From Acidobacteriota bacterium (GTDB lineage: Bacteria; Acidobacteriota; Terriglobia; Acidiferrales; UBA7541), in the NCBI GenBank assembly GCA_013289955.1, contig JABCYZ010000012.1, forward strand, positions 62,001 to 126,000: DNA of 64,000 nucleotides, in the 5' to 3' direction. This document shows, one piece after another, positions 8,978 through 17,218 of this stretch (positions are counted from its first letter, which is position 1; each line of letters starts with the position of its first letter). Under the pieces are notes generated by a model. The model ran no database searches, was not told the DNA's origin, and was given only the letters and a program-made list of their open reading frames with translations. The translations under genes were made by a program, and so were the position numbers.

Positions 8978-10183
8978 ATGAGAATCCTGCTCTTGAATCT
9001 CTATTATCCGCCGGACACTTCGGCGACGGCAAAAATGGCGGCAACGGTAGCCGAAGCACTCTCTGCCCGGCACGACATTACGGTGCTTTGCGGGCGACCT
9101 TCCTATGACCCGGCCGAACGGCGACCCTGGCGGCTGAGCCAAACGGAGGTGGCAGGGGGCGTGAAAATCACACGCCTGGGTTCGACGGATTATCCTCGCT
9201 TTCAGATGAAACGGCGCGTTTTGAATTATCTGAGCTACGTTCTGCTAGCCATCCCGGGAGCGCTATTTCTGCCATGCGATGTCGTCGTGGCCATGACGGA
9301 CCCGCCGTTTGAAGGAATCGTGGGCGCGATCGTCGCGATGCTGAAGGACAAGCCCTACGTCTACAACATTCGCGACATGTACCCGGACATGGCGGTAGGC
9401 GGCGCGATTGTCAGCCCCGGCCTCCTGGCGCGCCTTTGGGAAAGATTGCACCGCTGGGCGTTGCGCCGCGCGAAGCGTGTAATTGTGCTTGGCGAAGATA
9501 TGAAGGCACGCATCATTCGGAAGGGTGTTGACGCCGTGCGCGTCGAAATCGTCCGCGATGGCACAGACATCCCTCCCTCCGGCGCTCCCGCCCCTTTGCT
9601 GGACGCGGAAATCATACGAACGATTCGAGGCGACTCTAGATTCGTGCTGGTTCACGCAGGCAACCTGGGTTTCTACGGAGCGTGGGAAACCTTGATCACC
9701 GCCGTGCGCGATCTGGAAGCGGATGGCGTCGGTCTCGTCTTCGTCGGAGACGGCGCGCAGCGCGCGCACATGGAAGCGCAGGCAAGAGAAGCGAAGAACG
9801 TACGATTTCTCCCGTTTTTCCCGGCAAACAAAATCCCTTCGGTTCTAGCCGCCGCCGACGCGCATGTCATCACCGTGAAGCGCGGCCTCGAAGGCGTCGT
9901 CGTACCGAGTAAACTGTATGGGATTCTCGCGGCCGGAAAGGCCATCCTGGCGGTCGCGCCTCAAGAGACGGACCCGGCTTCGCTGGGGGCGAAATTCGGA
10001 TTTGCAGTTTCCGCCGATCCGGATCGTCCGGCAGAGGTCGCCGCCGCCATCCGTTCGCTTGCCGGCGACGAGGCCAAAGTGCAAGACATGGGACGGGCGG
10101 CCCGAGCCGTGGCGCCCGATTATGATAGAGTCAAAGAATTGGAGAAATTTGTGAATATTATCGAGGGGGTCGTCAGAGCGTGA
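8978..10183 (+). CDS. GT4-family glycosyltransferase, WcaI/WbuB-like
   Basis: A 401-residue GT-B glycosyltransferase. The N-terminus RILLLNLYYPPDTSATAKMA and the segment YNIRDMYPDMAV are typical of the WcaI/WbuB group, which adds sugars such as fucose or N-acetylfucosamine during colanic acid and O-antigen synthesis. The C-terminal nucleotide-binding segment reads VVPSKLYGILAAGKAILA, the PSK-type loop that replaces the standard E-x7-E in this group. Its last four bases overlap the next gene (GTGA), so the two are translationally coupled. Confidence 0.85.
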   Translation: MRILLLNLYYPPDTSATAKMAATVAEALSARHDITVLCGRPSYDPAERRPWRLSQTEVAGGVKITRLGSTDYPRFQMKRRVLNYLSYVLLAIPGALFLPCDVVVAMTDPPFEGIVGAIVAMLKDKPYVYNIRDMYPDMAVGGAIVSPGLLARLWERLHRWALRRAKRVIVLGEDMKARIIRKGVDAVRVEIVRDGTDIPPSGAPAPLLDAEIIRTIRGDSRFVLVHAGNLGFYGAWETLITAVRDLEADGVGLVFVGDGAQRAHMEAQAREAKNVRFLPFFPANKIPSVLAAADAHVITVKRGLEGVVVPSKLYGILAAGKAILAVAPQETDPASLGAKFGFAVSADPDRPAEVAAAIRSLAGDEAKVQDMGRAARAVAPDYDRVKELEKFVNIIEGVVRA

Positions 10184-11211
10184 CATCTTCGGGGACTTTT
10201 TGGAGCGGAAAGCTCGTATTGGTGACAGGGGGCGCCTCCTTTATAGGCTCGACTCTGACGGATCACCTTCTTGCACGCGGCGCGAAAATCCGCATTGTCG
10301 ACGACCTGACAAGCGGTCATCGCGACAATATCAAGGAACACGTCGCCGGCGGAAAAATCGAATTTACCCAAGCGGACTTGCGGGAGCCGGGTGTTACCCG
10401 CTCGGCGATGCAGGGCGTGGACACGGTTTTTCATCTGGCCGCCGATCACGGCGGCCGCGGTTATGTCGACCTGCACCAGGCCGGGCCTGCTTCCAATTTT
10501 TTCCTCGACGGTCTCGTTTTCGCGGAAGCCCTGCGCGCCAAGGTCAAAAAGGTCGTGTTCGCGTCATCCGGCTGCGTGTACCCAAACTTCCTTCAGTCGG
10601 ACGTTAAAAAAGAGCTCTACCTCACCGAAGATCTCACCAAAGGCCCGAACGATGCCGATAACACCTATGGCTGGGCCAAATTGATGGGCGAGTTTACGCT
10701 GAGCGCCTACGCGAAGGAGCACGGCATGGGCGCAGCTTCGTGCCGATACTTCACAGTGTATGGGCCGCGGGGCGTCGAGAATCATGCGGTCATTGCCATG
10801 ATCGCGCGGGCTTTCCTTGGCCAGAATCCCTTCGAGGTGTGGGGCGACGGAACGCAAATCCGGAATTGGACCTACATCGAGGACATTGTCGAAGGGACGA
10901 TTCTCGCCGGTGAAAAAATCAGCGATGGCACGGCCATCAATCTGGGAACGATGGAGCGCATAAAGGTCATCGATGCCGCGAAGATGGTTTGCGATTTCAC
11001 GGGTCACAAAGCCGAAATAAAACTGCGTCCCGACATGCCGACGGGGCCGCTCAATCGCGTTGCGGACAATGCCCTGGCAAAAAAGCTGCTCGGGTGGGAG
11101 CCGAAAGTGGCCTTTCGCGATGGCCTGAAGCGCACCATCGACTGGTATTACGCGACCAAGAACCGCGAAGAAGTGAAGAGCACCTTTGGCCGCATGCTCA
11201 CGGAACGATAG
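10180..11211 (+). CDS. NAD-dependent sugar epimerase, GDP-mannose 3,5-epimerase-like
   Basis: A 343-residue extended SDR starting at a GTG that overlaps the stop of the upstream glycosyltransferase. The Rossmann motif is TGGASFIGS and the catalytic YxxxK is Y163-GWA-K167. Two segments point to the GME branch: HLAADHGGRGYV, and SSGCVYP with Cys132. In plant GDP-mannose 3,5-epimerase the equivalent SSACIYP cysteine does the acid/base chemistry. So 3,5-epimerisation or 4-epimerisation of a nucleotide sugar is likely. The exact substrate is inferred only. It is the last gene of the first plus-strand run; a 252-base gap follows. Confidence 0.78.
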   Translation: MTSSGTFWSGKLVLVTGGASFIGSTLTDHLLARGAKIRIVDDLTSGHRDNIKEHVAGGKIEFTQADLREPGVTRSAMQGVDTVFHLAADHGGRGYVDLHQAGPASNFFLDGLVFAEALRAKVKKVVFASSGCVYPNFLQSDVKKELYLTEDLTKGPNDADNTYGWAKLMGEFTLSAYAKEHGMGAASCRYFTVYGPRGVENHAVIAMIARAFLGQNPFEVWGDGTQIRNWTYIEDIVEGTILAGEKISDGTAINLGTMERIKVIDAAKMVCDFTGHKAEIKLRPDMPTGPLNRVADNALAKKLLGWEPKVAFRDGLKRTIDWYYATKNREEVKSTFGRMLTER

Positions 11212-11318
11212 GAAGAGGGCCGAGCAAATGCAAATTCGAACTGTTCTGTGCGATTCAGGAAAAAACCGCCTGCAAATACCCCGGATACCTATTCTGGTTA
11301 TCCTAAAAACAATGGTCA

Positions 11319-11347
11319 TTGAAGGAAAACAATTTTAGAAGTATCGT
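11319..11347 (+). promoter_or_regulatory. Possible sigma-70 promoter for the WecA-like gene
   Basis: TTGAAG, a 17-base spacer, then TATCGT, each box matching consensus at 4 of 6 positions, 117 bases before the gene. The imperfect inverted repeat GGATACC...GGTTATCC at 11283-11303 lies just upstream. Weak evidence. Confidence 0.3.
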
Positions 11348-11463
11348 GTTAAGGCTGCGTGGGACAGCCATTTTCTTGGGAGCCGGACACCCAACCCGGC
11401 AGAAGACGATTGAGGCACTGGCCGCACCGTCCCGGCCAGCACCTTCAAACAAAACGAGGGATC

Positions 11464-12516
11464 ATGTCCGCAGGCCTGCTGGCGTTTCTAATAGCGCTAC
11501 TTGCATCTCTAACGCTGACGGTACCGGTGCGCGCACTTGCATTGCGCGTAGGAATGGTGGATCTTCCGGGGCCGCGCAAGGTTCATCTTCGCCCCATCCC
11601 GCTTCTGGGTGGCTTGGCCATGTACGGGGCCGTCGTTCTGGCGGTTCTTTTTACCTTCAGCGGACCGGCGCGAGCTCAAATCGTGGGCATCCTGACGGGC
11701 GCTACAGTGGTGGCCGCTGTGGGCATTCTCGACGACCGCGGCTTGCTTCACCACCAGGTCAAGCTATTCCTCGCGATGCCGCTTGCCGCTTGCGTTCTGC
11801 TGGTTACCGGCATTCATGCGCAGGTCTTTGAGCTTTTTTCGAGCGGACGGACAGCCTACATTCTGGACGCAATTCTGACCATCTTTTTTGTCGTGGGCAT
11901 TACTGCATCCTTCAGCATCCTGGACCACATGGATGGTCTTTGCGCTGGTGTCGCTGCCACCGCCTCCATCTTTTTCGCCCTGCTTGCCTACCTGAATGGC
12001 CAGACGCTGGTTACGACGCTGGCGGCAGCGGTACTCGGCGCAGCAACAGGTTTCCTGCGCTGGAACTTCAAGCCCGCCAAAATCTTCATGGGTGACGGCG
12101 GAGCCATGTTTCTGGGATTCCTGATGGCCACGCTGGGGCTCAAGCTAAGACTCGAGCAGGCCAACCACATTTCCGGATGGCTCGCTCCGCTGCTGATCCT
12201 GGGAGTCACTATTTTCGACACCACGCTGGTCACGATTTCGCGCTCGCGGCGCGGGCTACTGCCTTTTGCAACACCCGGCAAAGATCATGCCGCTCATCGC
12301 CTCGCAAATTTGGGACTGGGGCATCGCGGTGCTGTTGTCAGCTTGTATGTCCTGGGACTATTGAGCGGCGGGGCCGCCGTCCTCGTGAGCTACCTCGAGC
12401 CAGCTGCCGCCGTTGCCGTGGCAGTCGTCGCGTTTGCTGTTGTGTTGAGTGGGGTGATGTTCCTCGAACGGGCTCCGTATGAACGCCAGGCGCAGAAGCA
12501 GGTCGTTTCTTCCTGA
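11464..12516 (+). CDS. WecA/MraY-family polyprenyl-phosphate sugar-1-phosphate transferase
   Basis: A 350-residue, roughly ten-helix membrane protein. It starts at ATG 11464, with GAGGGATC directly before it and a transmembrane helix at residues 4-22. Family features are GPRKVHLRPIPLLGG near the N-terminus, a DDRG loop, DHMDGL (usually N-x-x-DGL) and MGDGGAMFLGF, the Mg-binding aspartate loop in which the usual Ser is Ala. GKDHAAHR replaces the common H-x-H-H segment. Such enzymes start lipid-linked glycan assembly by moving HexNAc-1-P to undecaprenyl phosphate. This one probably primes the cluster's glycan. The altered loops mean the sugar specificity should not be assumed. Confidence 0.87.
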   Translation: MSAGLLAFLIALLASLTLTVPVRALALRVGMVDLPGPRKVHLRPIPLLGGLAMYGAVVLAVLFTFSGPARAQIVGILTGATVVAAVGILDDRGLLHHQVKLFLAMPLAACVLLVTGIHAQVFELFSSGRTAYILDAILTIFFVVGITASFSILDHMDGLCAGVAATASIFFALLAYLNGQTLVTTLAAAVLGAATGFLRWNFKPAKIFMGDGGAMFLGFLMATLGLKLRLEQANHISGWLAPLLILGVTIFDTTLVTISRSRRGLLPFATPGKDHAAHRLANLGLGHRGAVVSLYVLGLLSGGAAVLVSYLEPAAAVAVAVVAFAVVLSGVMFLERAPYERQAQKQVVSS

Positions 12517-12571
12517 AGTGCTCTCTATTTGTCGACTCCCGACAGGCTAAGCATGGATGGGCCCGGCCGGT

Positions 12572-12599
12572 TTGCCCACACTTCCGGATTCGCTATACT
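12572..12599 (+). promoter_or_regulatory. Probable sigma-70 promoter for the reductase-like flavoprotein gene
   Basis: TTGCCC, a 16-base spacer, then TATACT, about 150 bases before the GTG start at 12747. The -10 box matches 5 of 6 positions and the gap has no other coding signal. Confidence 0.45.
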
Positions 12600-12746
12600 T
12601 AGCGGGTTGCTGTCTCACCGATTTTCAGGGCATACCGCTCGGGGCTGGGCGGAATGCAGTCCCGTTTTAGATTCTAGGGAATTTGAGCGTGAATAGCCGG
12701 CTGATTGAGCGCCCGGGGTGTATGCGCGACTAGGGAAAGCAAAACT

Positions 12747-13919
12747 GTGCCAAACACTGAACAGAAGCTCCGGGGGGACGGGGCGAGTGGTGAGATCATC
12801 GTCGTGGGAGGTTCCGCAGCGGGTTTGTATACCGCGTCGACCGTGGCTGCCGGGGGGCGCCGCGTGCGCGTCCTCGAATCGCGACCCGGCTTCGAACCCG
12901 CGTCGCGCTCGCTGATCGTAACGGACCAATTCCGGAGCCAACTGGGCGTCGCCGCCGCCGAGAGCATCGTCAATGAGATCCGGCGCTTCGAGCTATTTAC
13001 GGATGGACGCTCGGCACAAGTTGCGCTAACGCGGCCTGATCTCATCATCGAGCGCTCGCGTTTGATTCCGGCATTGGCTCGCAGCGCGCAGCAGGCCGGG
13101 GCCAGGCTCTCTTTCGACACGCGCTTTCTTGGCCTTTCCGCGGATGGCCCGGGACTGCGCGTGCAGGTCGCTTCCGCGGGTCAGCGCGAGGAATTGCATG
13201 CAGAGAGCGTAGTTGGAGCGGACGGCGCATCGAGCCGGGTGGCGCGCACCGCCGGTTGGCCGCCTATCGAGACAGTCCCTCTGGTGCAAGCCATCGTGCG
13301 CTTGCCGAAGGATCATCCGCCCGATACGACCCGCGTTTGGTTCGTTCCCGACGACACGCCTTATTTCTACTGGCTGATTCCCGAATCCCCGGAGCGTGGC
13401 GCGCTCGGGATCATCGGCGAGGACGGCTCGGACACGAAGAAGTGTCTTACGCGGTTCCTCGAGAAAAAACAGATGGAGCCGCTCGACTGGCAGGGAGCGC
13501 GCATACCCGTCTATCGGGGCTGGGTGCCCGTGCGGCGGCGCGTCGGAAACGGCGACGTATATCTGGTAGGCGATGCGGCGGCGCAGGTGAAAGTGTCTAC
13601 TGTCGGCGGAATCGTGACGGGGCTGCGCGGCGCGCTTGGAGTGGGGCAATCGATCTTGCGAAAGGGCGGCGGCAGAGAGCTAACGGCACTGCGCCGCGAA
13701 CTGGGCACTCACTGGTTGATTCGCCGGGCCCTGCACCATTTCCAGCAAAGAGACTACTCGCAGCTGGTCGATCTGCTCGATGCGTCGACGCGCGAGTCTC
13801 TGGGTGAGATCAACCGCGACGAATCCACGCGCCTGTTATGGAACGTCGTGCGCCGACAGCCGCGTCTCGTGCTGCTCGGTTTGCGCGGACTGCTCATGGG
13901 GAGAGGTTTGAAAAGCTAG
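12747..13919 (+). CDS. Geranylgeranyl-reductase-family FAD oxidoreductase
   Basis: A 390-residue flavoprotein. I use GTG 12747 because AGGGAAAG lies about 7 bases upstream and the dinucleotide fold follows soon after (VVGGSAAGLYTAS). Further landmarks are VVGADGASSRVAR (the DG motif) and VYLVGDAAAQVKVSTVGG, which closely resembles the FAD site of geranylgeranyl reductases (GDAAGQxxxxTGGG). Those enzymes saturate double bonds of isoprenoid chains, including archaeal lipids, chlorophyll tails and quinone side chains. Placed right after a WecA-like enzyme, it may reduce the polyprenyl carrier of this glycan, or a menaquinone. A more general FAD monooxygenase cannot be excluded. Confidence 0.72.
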   Translation: MPNTEQKLRGDGASGEIIVVGGSAAGLYTASTVAAGGRRVRVLESRPGFEPASRSLIVTDQFRSQLGVAAAESIVNEIRRFELFTDGRSAQVALTRPDLIIERSRLIPALARSAQQAGARLSFDTRFLGLSADGPGLRVQVASAGQREELHAESVVGADGASSRVARTAGWPPIETVPLVQAIVRLPKDHPPDTTRVWFVPDDTPYFYWLIPESPERGALGIIGEDGSDTKKCLTRFLEKKQMEPLDWQGARIPVYRGWVPVRRRVGNGDVYLVGDAAAQVKVSTVGGIVTGLRGALGVGQSILRKGGGRELTALRRELGTHWLIRRALHHFQQRDYSQLVDLLDASTRESLGEINRDESTRLLWNVVRRQPRLVLLGLRGLLMGRGLKS

Positions 13920-14109
13920 GCGAAAATTTCCAGGAACACAGAATGGTCGTTTGCGCCCGAGAGAAAGCGCAAAACGGTTTGTGCGGGCCCGCAACGCCTG
14001 GCGATGAGGTACTTTCTTCCGCACGGCGGTTCGGTCAAGATAAATTGTTTGCTCTGAATCTCGGGCCACCTCAGGTTTTTGCTCGAATCGCTCTCAAGGA
14101 GATCCTGGC

Positions 14110-15459
14110 TTGCGTCTCTCGGTGATTGGATGTGGTTATGTGGGACTGGTGACGGGCGCGTGCCTCGCTGCCGCAGGGCATGAAGTGACCTGCACGGACA
14201 TCGATCGGGAGCGCATCCGGCGGCTGCTCGCCGGAGAGGTGCCCATCTACGAGCACCATCTCGAAGAGATACTGAGGGGGGCACGCAAAGCCGGGCGAAT
14301 TTCCTATACCGCGGACGCCGGTGAAGCAATTCGCGCAGGCGACGCGATTTTTATTTGCGTGGGCACCCCGCCAAAAGAGAGCGGCGAGGCCGATCTTTCC
14401 GCGATTGATCAGGTAGCGCGGCAGATAGCCGAGCAGGCCCGGTCACCCAAGCTGGTGATTGAGAAGAGCACCGTGCCCGCGCGCACGGGACTCGAGCTGC
14501 AAAGAGCGCTGGCCGCCTATGGCAGCGGCGGAAAAAACACTTTTCGCGTGGCTTCGAACCCGGAATTTCTCCGTGAGGGCACAGCCGTCGGCGATTTCTT
14601 CCATCCGGACCGCATCGTTGTGGGCGTCGAGGACGAATCCACCGCAGCCGATTTGCGCGAAATCTACCGTCCGATTCTGGAGCGCAAATTTCATTGCCCG
14701 GTGCACAAGGGCCATTGCCCGCCAGGGCCCGAGCCGGCCTTCCTGGTAACGACCATTAACAGCGCCGAACTCATCAAGCACGCGTCAAACTCATTTCTCG
14801 CGCTGAAGATAAGCTACGCGAACGTGATAGCCGATCTCTGCGAAAAAATCGGCGCAGACGTGAAAGAGGTCACTCACGCGATGGGCTTGGATCCCCGAAT
14901 TGGCGGACAATTCCTCCAGGCAGGACTGGGGTTTGGCGGCTTTTGTTTTCCGAAGGATGTGCAGGCCTTCATTCATCTCGCGGCGTCCGTGGGTGTCGAT
15001 TTCGACCTTCTGAAAGCCACCGAACGCGTCAACAAACAGCGCATCGACCGTTTTCTCGAAAAAGTGCATAAAGCGCTGTGGGTGGTCAAAGGAAAGCATA
15101 TTGCCGTGCTCGGCCTGGCTTTCAAAGCCAATACCGACGACGTGCGTTTTGCGCCGGCGCTCGAAGTCATCAAGAGGTTGCTCGAGGAAGGCGCGAGCAT
15201 CCACGCAAGCGATCCGGAAGCGATAGCAAGGACGAGGGCACTCTTACCGAAGGTGACCTATCACGAGGACCCGTACGAAGCGTTGCACGGGGCCGATGCC
15301 GCGCTGGTTTGTACGGAGTGGGACGTTTTCCGCAATCTGGACTGGAAACGCGCCAAGCCGCTCATGGCTCGCGGCCTCGTCTTGGACGGCAGGAATCTCT
15401 ATTCTCCGAAGCACATGCGCGAGCTGGGTTTCGAATATTATTCCTTTGGCAGAGCGTAG
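14110..15459 (+). CDS. ugd: UDP-glucose 6-dehydrogenase
   Basis: A 449-residue enzyme that oxidises UDP-glucose to UDP-glucuronate with two NAD+. The TTG start at 14110 has AAGGAG about 9 bases upstream, and the NAD fold begins at once (SVIGCGYVGLVTG). Other landmarks are VGTPP, ESTVPARTG-like EKSTVPARTG, NPEFLREG, and GFGGFCFPKD with the catalytic Cys279. The C-terminal UDP-binding domain contains LGLAFKANTDDVR. It supplies the substrate of the UDP-xylose synthase encoded convergently just downstream. Confidence 0.95.
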   Translation: MRLSVIGCGYVGLVTGACLAAAGHEVTCTDIDRERIRRLLAGEVPIYEHHLEEILRGARKAGRISYTADAGEAIRAGDAIFICVGTPPKESGEADLSAIDQVARQIAEQARSPKLVIEKSTVPARTGLELQRALAAYGSGGKNTFRVASNPEFLREGTAVGDFFHPDRIVVGVEDESTAADLREIYRPILERKFHCPVHKGHCPPGPEPAFLVTTINSAELIKHASNSFLALKISYANVIADLCEKIGADVKEVTHAMGLDPRIGGQFLQAGLGFGGFCFPKDVQAFIHLAASVGVDFDLLKATERVNKQRIDRFLEKVHKALWVVKGKHIAVLGLAFKANTDDVRFAPALEVIKRLLEEGASIHASDPEAIARTRALLPKVTYHEDPYEALHGADAALVCTEWDVFRNLDWKRAKPLMARGLVLDGRNLYSPKHMRELGFEYYSFGRA

Positions 15460-15477
15460 GGGAGCCCGAGCGAACCT

Positions 15478-15511
15478 TTCGCAGCCGCTAAGCGCTCTTT
15501 CCGGCTGCGAA
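15478..15511. terminator. Hairpin between convergent ugd and UDP-xylose synthase genes
   Basis: TTCGCAGCCG at 15478-15487 pairs perfectly with CGGCTGCGAA at 15502-15511 across a 14-base loop that contains the stop codon of the minus-strand gene. It sits exactly where two transcripts meet. Neither side has a clear U-tract, so it may act as a bidirectional 3'-end stabiliser or a weak terminator. Confidence 0.5.
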
Positions 15512-16435
15512 TCCTTGCTTAAAATAGGCCAGGGTCAGGCGCAGACCCTCTTCGAGCCCAACCTTCGGCTCCCATTTTAGAACGCGCTTGGCCTTGGTGA
15601 TATCCGGGCAGCGGCGCTTCGGATCATCCTGGGGAAGCGGCTCAAAAACAATAGGGGGAGCACTCTCGAAATGGCTGCGAACGCGCTCGGCAAATTCGAG
15701 GATGGTTATCTCCTGAGGATTGCCGATGTTCGTCGGCAAGTGCTCGTCCGACAACATCAGGCGGTAAATACCTTCGATCAAGTCAGAAACGTAGCAAAAG
15801 CTGCGCGTCTGCCTGCCGTCGCCATAGACGGTCAGCGCTTTCCCTGTTAGTGCCTGGTGCACAAAATTCGGCAGGGCACGGCCGTCGTTGAGGCGCATTC
15901 TAGGGCCGTAGGTGTTGAAGATGCGCACGATGCGGGTGTCCACGCCGTGATAGCGGTGATAAGCCATGGTCATGGCCTCGGCAAACCGTTTGGCCTCGTC
16001 GTAAACGCCTCGCGGCCCGATCGGATTCACATGGCCCCAATACTCCTCGTGCTGCGGGGAGATTTCCGGGTCACCGTAACATTCGCTTGTCGAGGCCAGG
16101 AAGAACTTTGCCTTCTTGGCCAGCGCCAGGCCCAGCGCGTTATGCGTCCCGAGCGCACCAACCTTAAGCGTCTGAATCGGAAGCTTCAGGTAGTCCACCG
16201 GACTCGCTGGAGAAGCAAAGTGCAAAACGTAGTCGACAGGCCCTGGCACGTCGATGTATTTCGAGACATCGCACCGGCCCATGCGAAAATTGGCGTGTTT
16301 GAGCAGGTGGCCTACGTTTGAATCAACTCCAGTGACCAGATTGTCGAGAGCCAAAACGTCCCAGCCCTCGGCAATCAGGCGATCAGAAAGGTGCGACCCC
16401 AAAAATCCAGCCCCCCCTGTAACCACTGCTTTCAT
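15488..16435 (-). CDS. uxs: UDP-glucuronate decarboxylase (UDP-xylose synthase)
   Basis: A 315-residue extended SDR that converts UDP-glucuronate to UDP-xylose with bound NAD+. Landmarks are [36 protein letters not shown], the catalytic Y-DEA-K in GVYDEAKR, and [10 protein letters not shown] with [10 protein letters not shown]. This set is diagnostic for the UXS branch. Length is normal for the soluble bacterial form. It faces ugd tail to tail across a hairpin, so the two consecutive steps glucose to glucuronate to xylose are encoded side by side on opposite strands. Confidence 0.93.
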   Translation of the reverse strand: MKAVVTGGAGFLGSHLSDRLIAEGWDVLALDNLVTGVDSNVGHLLKHANFRMGRCDVSKYIDVPGPVDYVLHFASPASPVDYLKLPIQTLKVGALGTHNALGLALAKKAKFFLASTSECYGDPEISPQHEEYWGHVNPIGPRGVYDEAKRFAEAMTMAYHRYHGVDTRIVRIFNTYGPRMRLNDGRALPNFVHQALTGKALTVYGDGRQTRSFCYVSDLIEGIYRLMLSDEHLPTNIGNPQEITILEFAERVRSHFESAPPIVFEPLPQDDPKRRCPDITKAKRVLKWEPKVGLEEGLRLTLAYFKQGFAAGKSA

Positions 16436-16483
16436 GCACCCTCCGGAAAAGCCGAGCCAATAGTTTAGCTTGAGGCCGCCTGA

Positions 16484-16512
16484 TTGACCACCCGTCTCAC
16501 GGGGGATAGGAT
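16484..16512 (+). promoter_or_regulatory. Sigma-70-like promoter of the DUF218 gene
   Basis: TTGACC, a 17-base spacer, then TAGGAT, 36 bases before the ATG at 16549. The spacer holds a small inverted repeat (CCCGT/ACGGG). GAGGAAGGA precedes the start codon. This is one of the best promoter matches in the window. Confidence 0.6.
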
Positions 16513-16548
16513 GCGCCCACCCATAAGGTCCATGAGGAAGGACAGCCG

Positions 16549-17214
16549 ATGGCGCTTGAGAAAAATCTAGAAACCAGGGTTCCCGAGCGCGGGCGAAGGC
16601 GGCGCATTGTGCTGGGGGTAGCCGGGATGTTCTTACTCGGTGCCACCGTCTTTCTTTTCGGTATAGGCCGCTGGCTCGTGGTGGAAGATCCGCTTGGAAA
16701 AGCGCAAGCCATCGTAGTCCTTAGCGGGCGCATGCCCCTGCGGGCTATAGAGGCGGCGAAGCTCTATCGCCGAGACTACGCGCCAGTAATATGGCTGACG
16801 CATTCCGCCGAACCCGGCGCAACTCTCAAAACGATGGGGATCTCTTTCGTCGACGAAGATGCTTACAATGCGGAAGTGCTGATGCACGAAGGCGTGCCTC
16901 GGGACGCCATTCGCGTGCTTCAGCAGCCCATCGTCAATACCGCGGATGAAGTCGCCGCCGTTTCCGCGGCGCTTAGAGAAGAAAAGGGCACACGCGTGAT
17001 CCTGGTCACGAGCAAAGTGCATACGCGCCGCGTGCGAATCCTGTGGCACGGCCTTCCGCGAGGCCACGGCGAAGCGATTGTACGCGCGGCTGCGGATGAT
17101 CCTTTTGAACCTGGACACTGGTGGCGGACCACCAGCGACGCCCTCGATGTCGTCCGCGAATTCCTGGGGATATTAAATGCCTGGGCCGGAATGCCGCTCC
17201 ACCCTGCAAACTAG
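16549..17214 (+). CDS. DUF218/YdcF-family membrane-anchored protein
   Basis: A 221-residue protein with one N-terminal transmembrane helix (about residues 19-41), then a DUF218 domain: [23 protein letters not shown] near residues 53-75, a middle [12 protein letters not shown] and [12 protein letters not shown]. ElyC and SanA belong to this family, which is linked to envelope integrity and handling of polyprenyl-linked precursors, though its chemistry is poorly defined. The domain should face the periplasm. It has its own promoter and ends four bases from the convergent phosphatase gene. Confidence 0.8.
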   Translation: MALEKNLETRVPERGRRRRIVLGVAGMFLLGATVFLFGIGRWLVVEDPLGKAQAIVVLSGRMPLRAIEAAKLYRRDYAPVIWLTHSAEPGATLKTMGISFVDEDAYNAEVLMHEGVPRDAIRVLQQPIVNTADEVAAVSAALREEKGTRVILVTSKVHTRRVRILWHGLPRGHGEAIVRAAADDPFEPGHWWRTTSDALDVVREFLGILNAWAGMPLHPAN

Positions 17215-17218
17215 AAAT

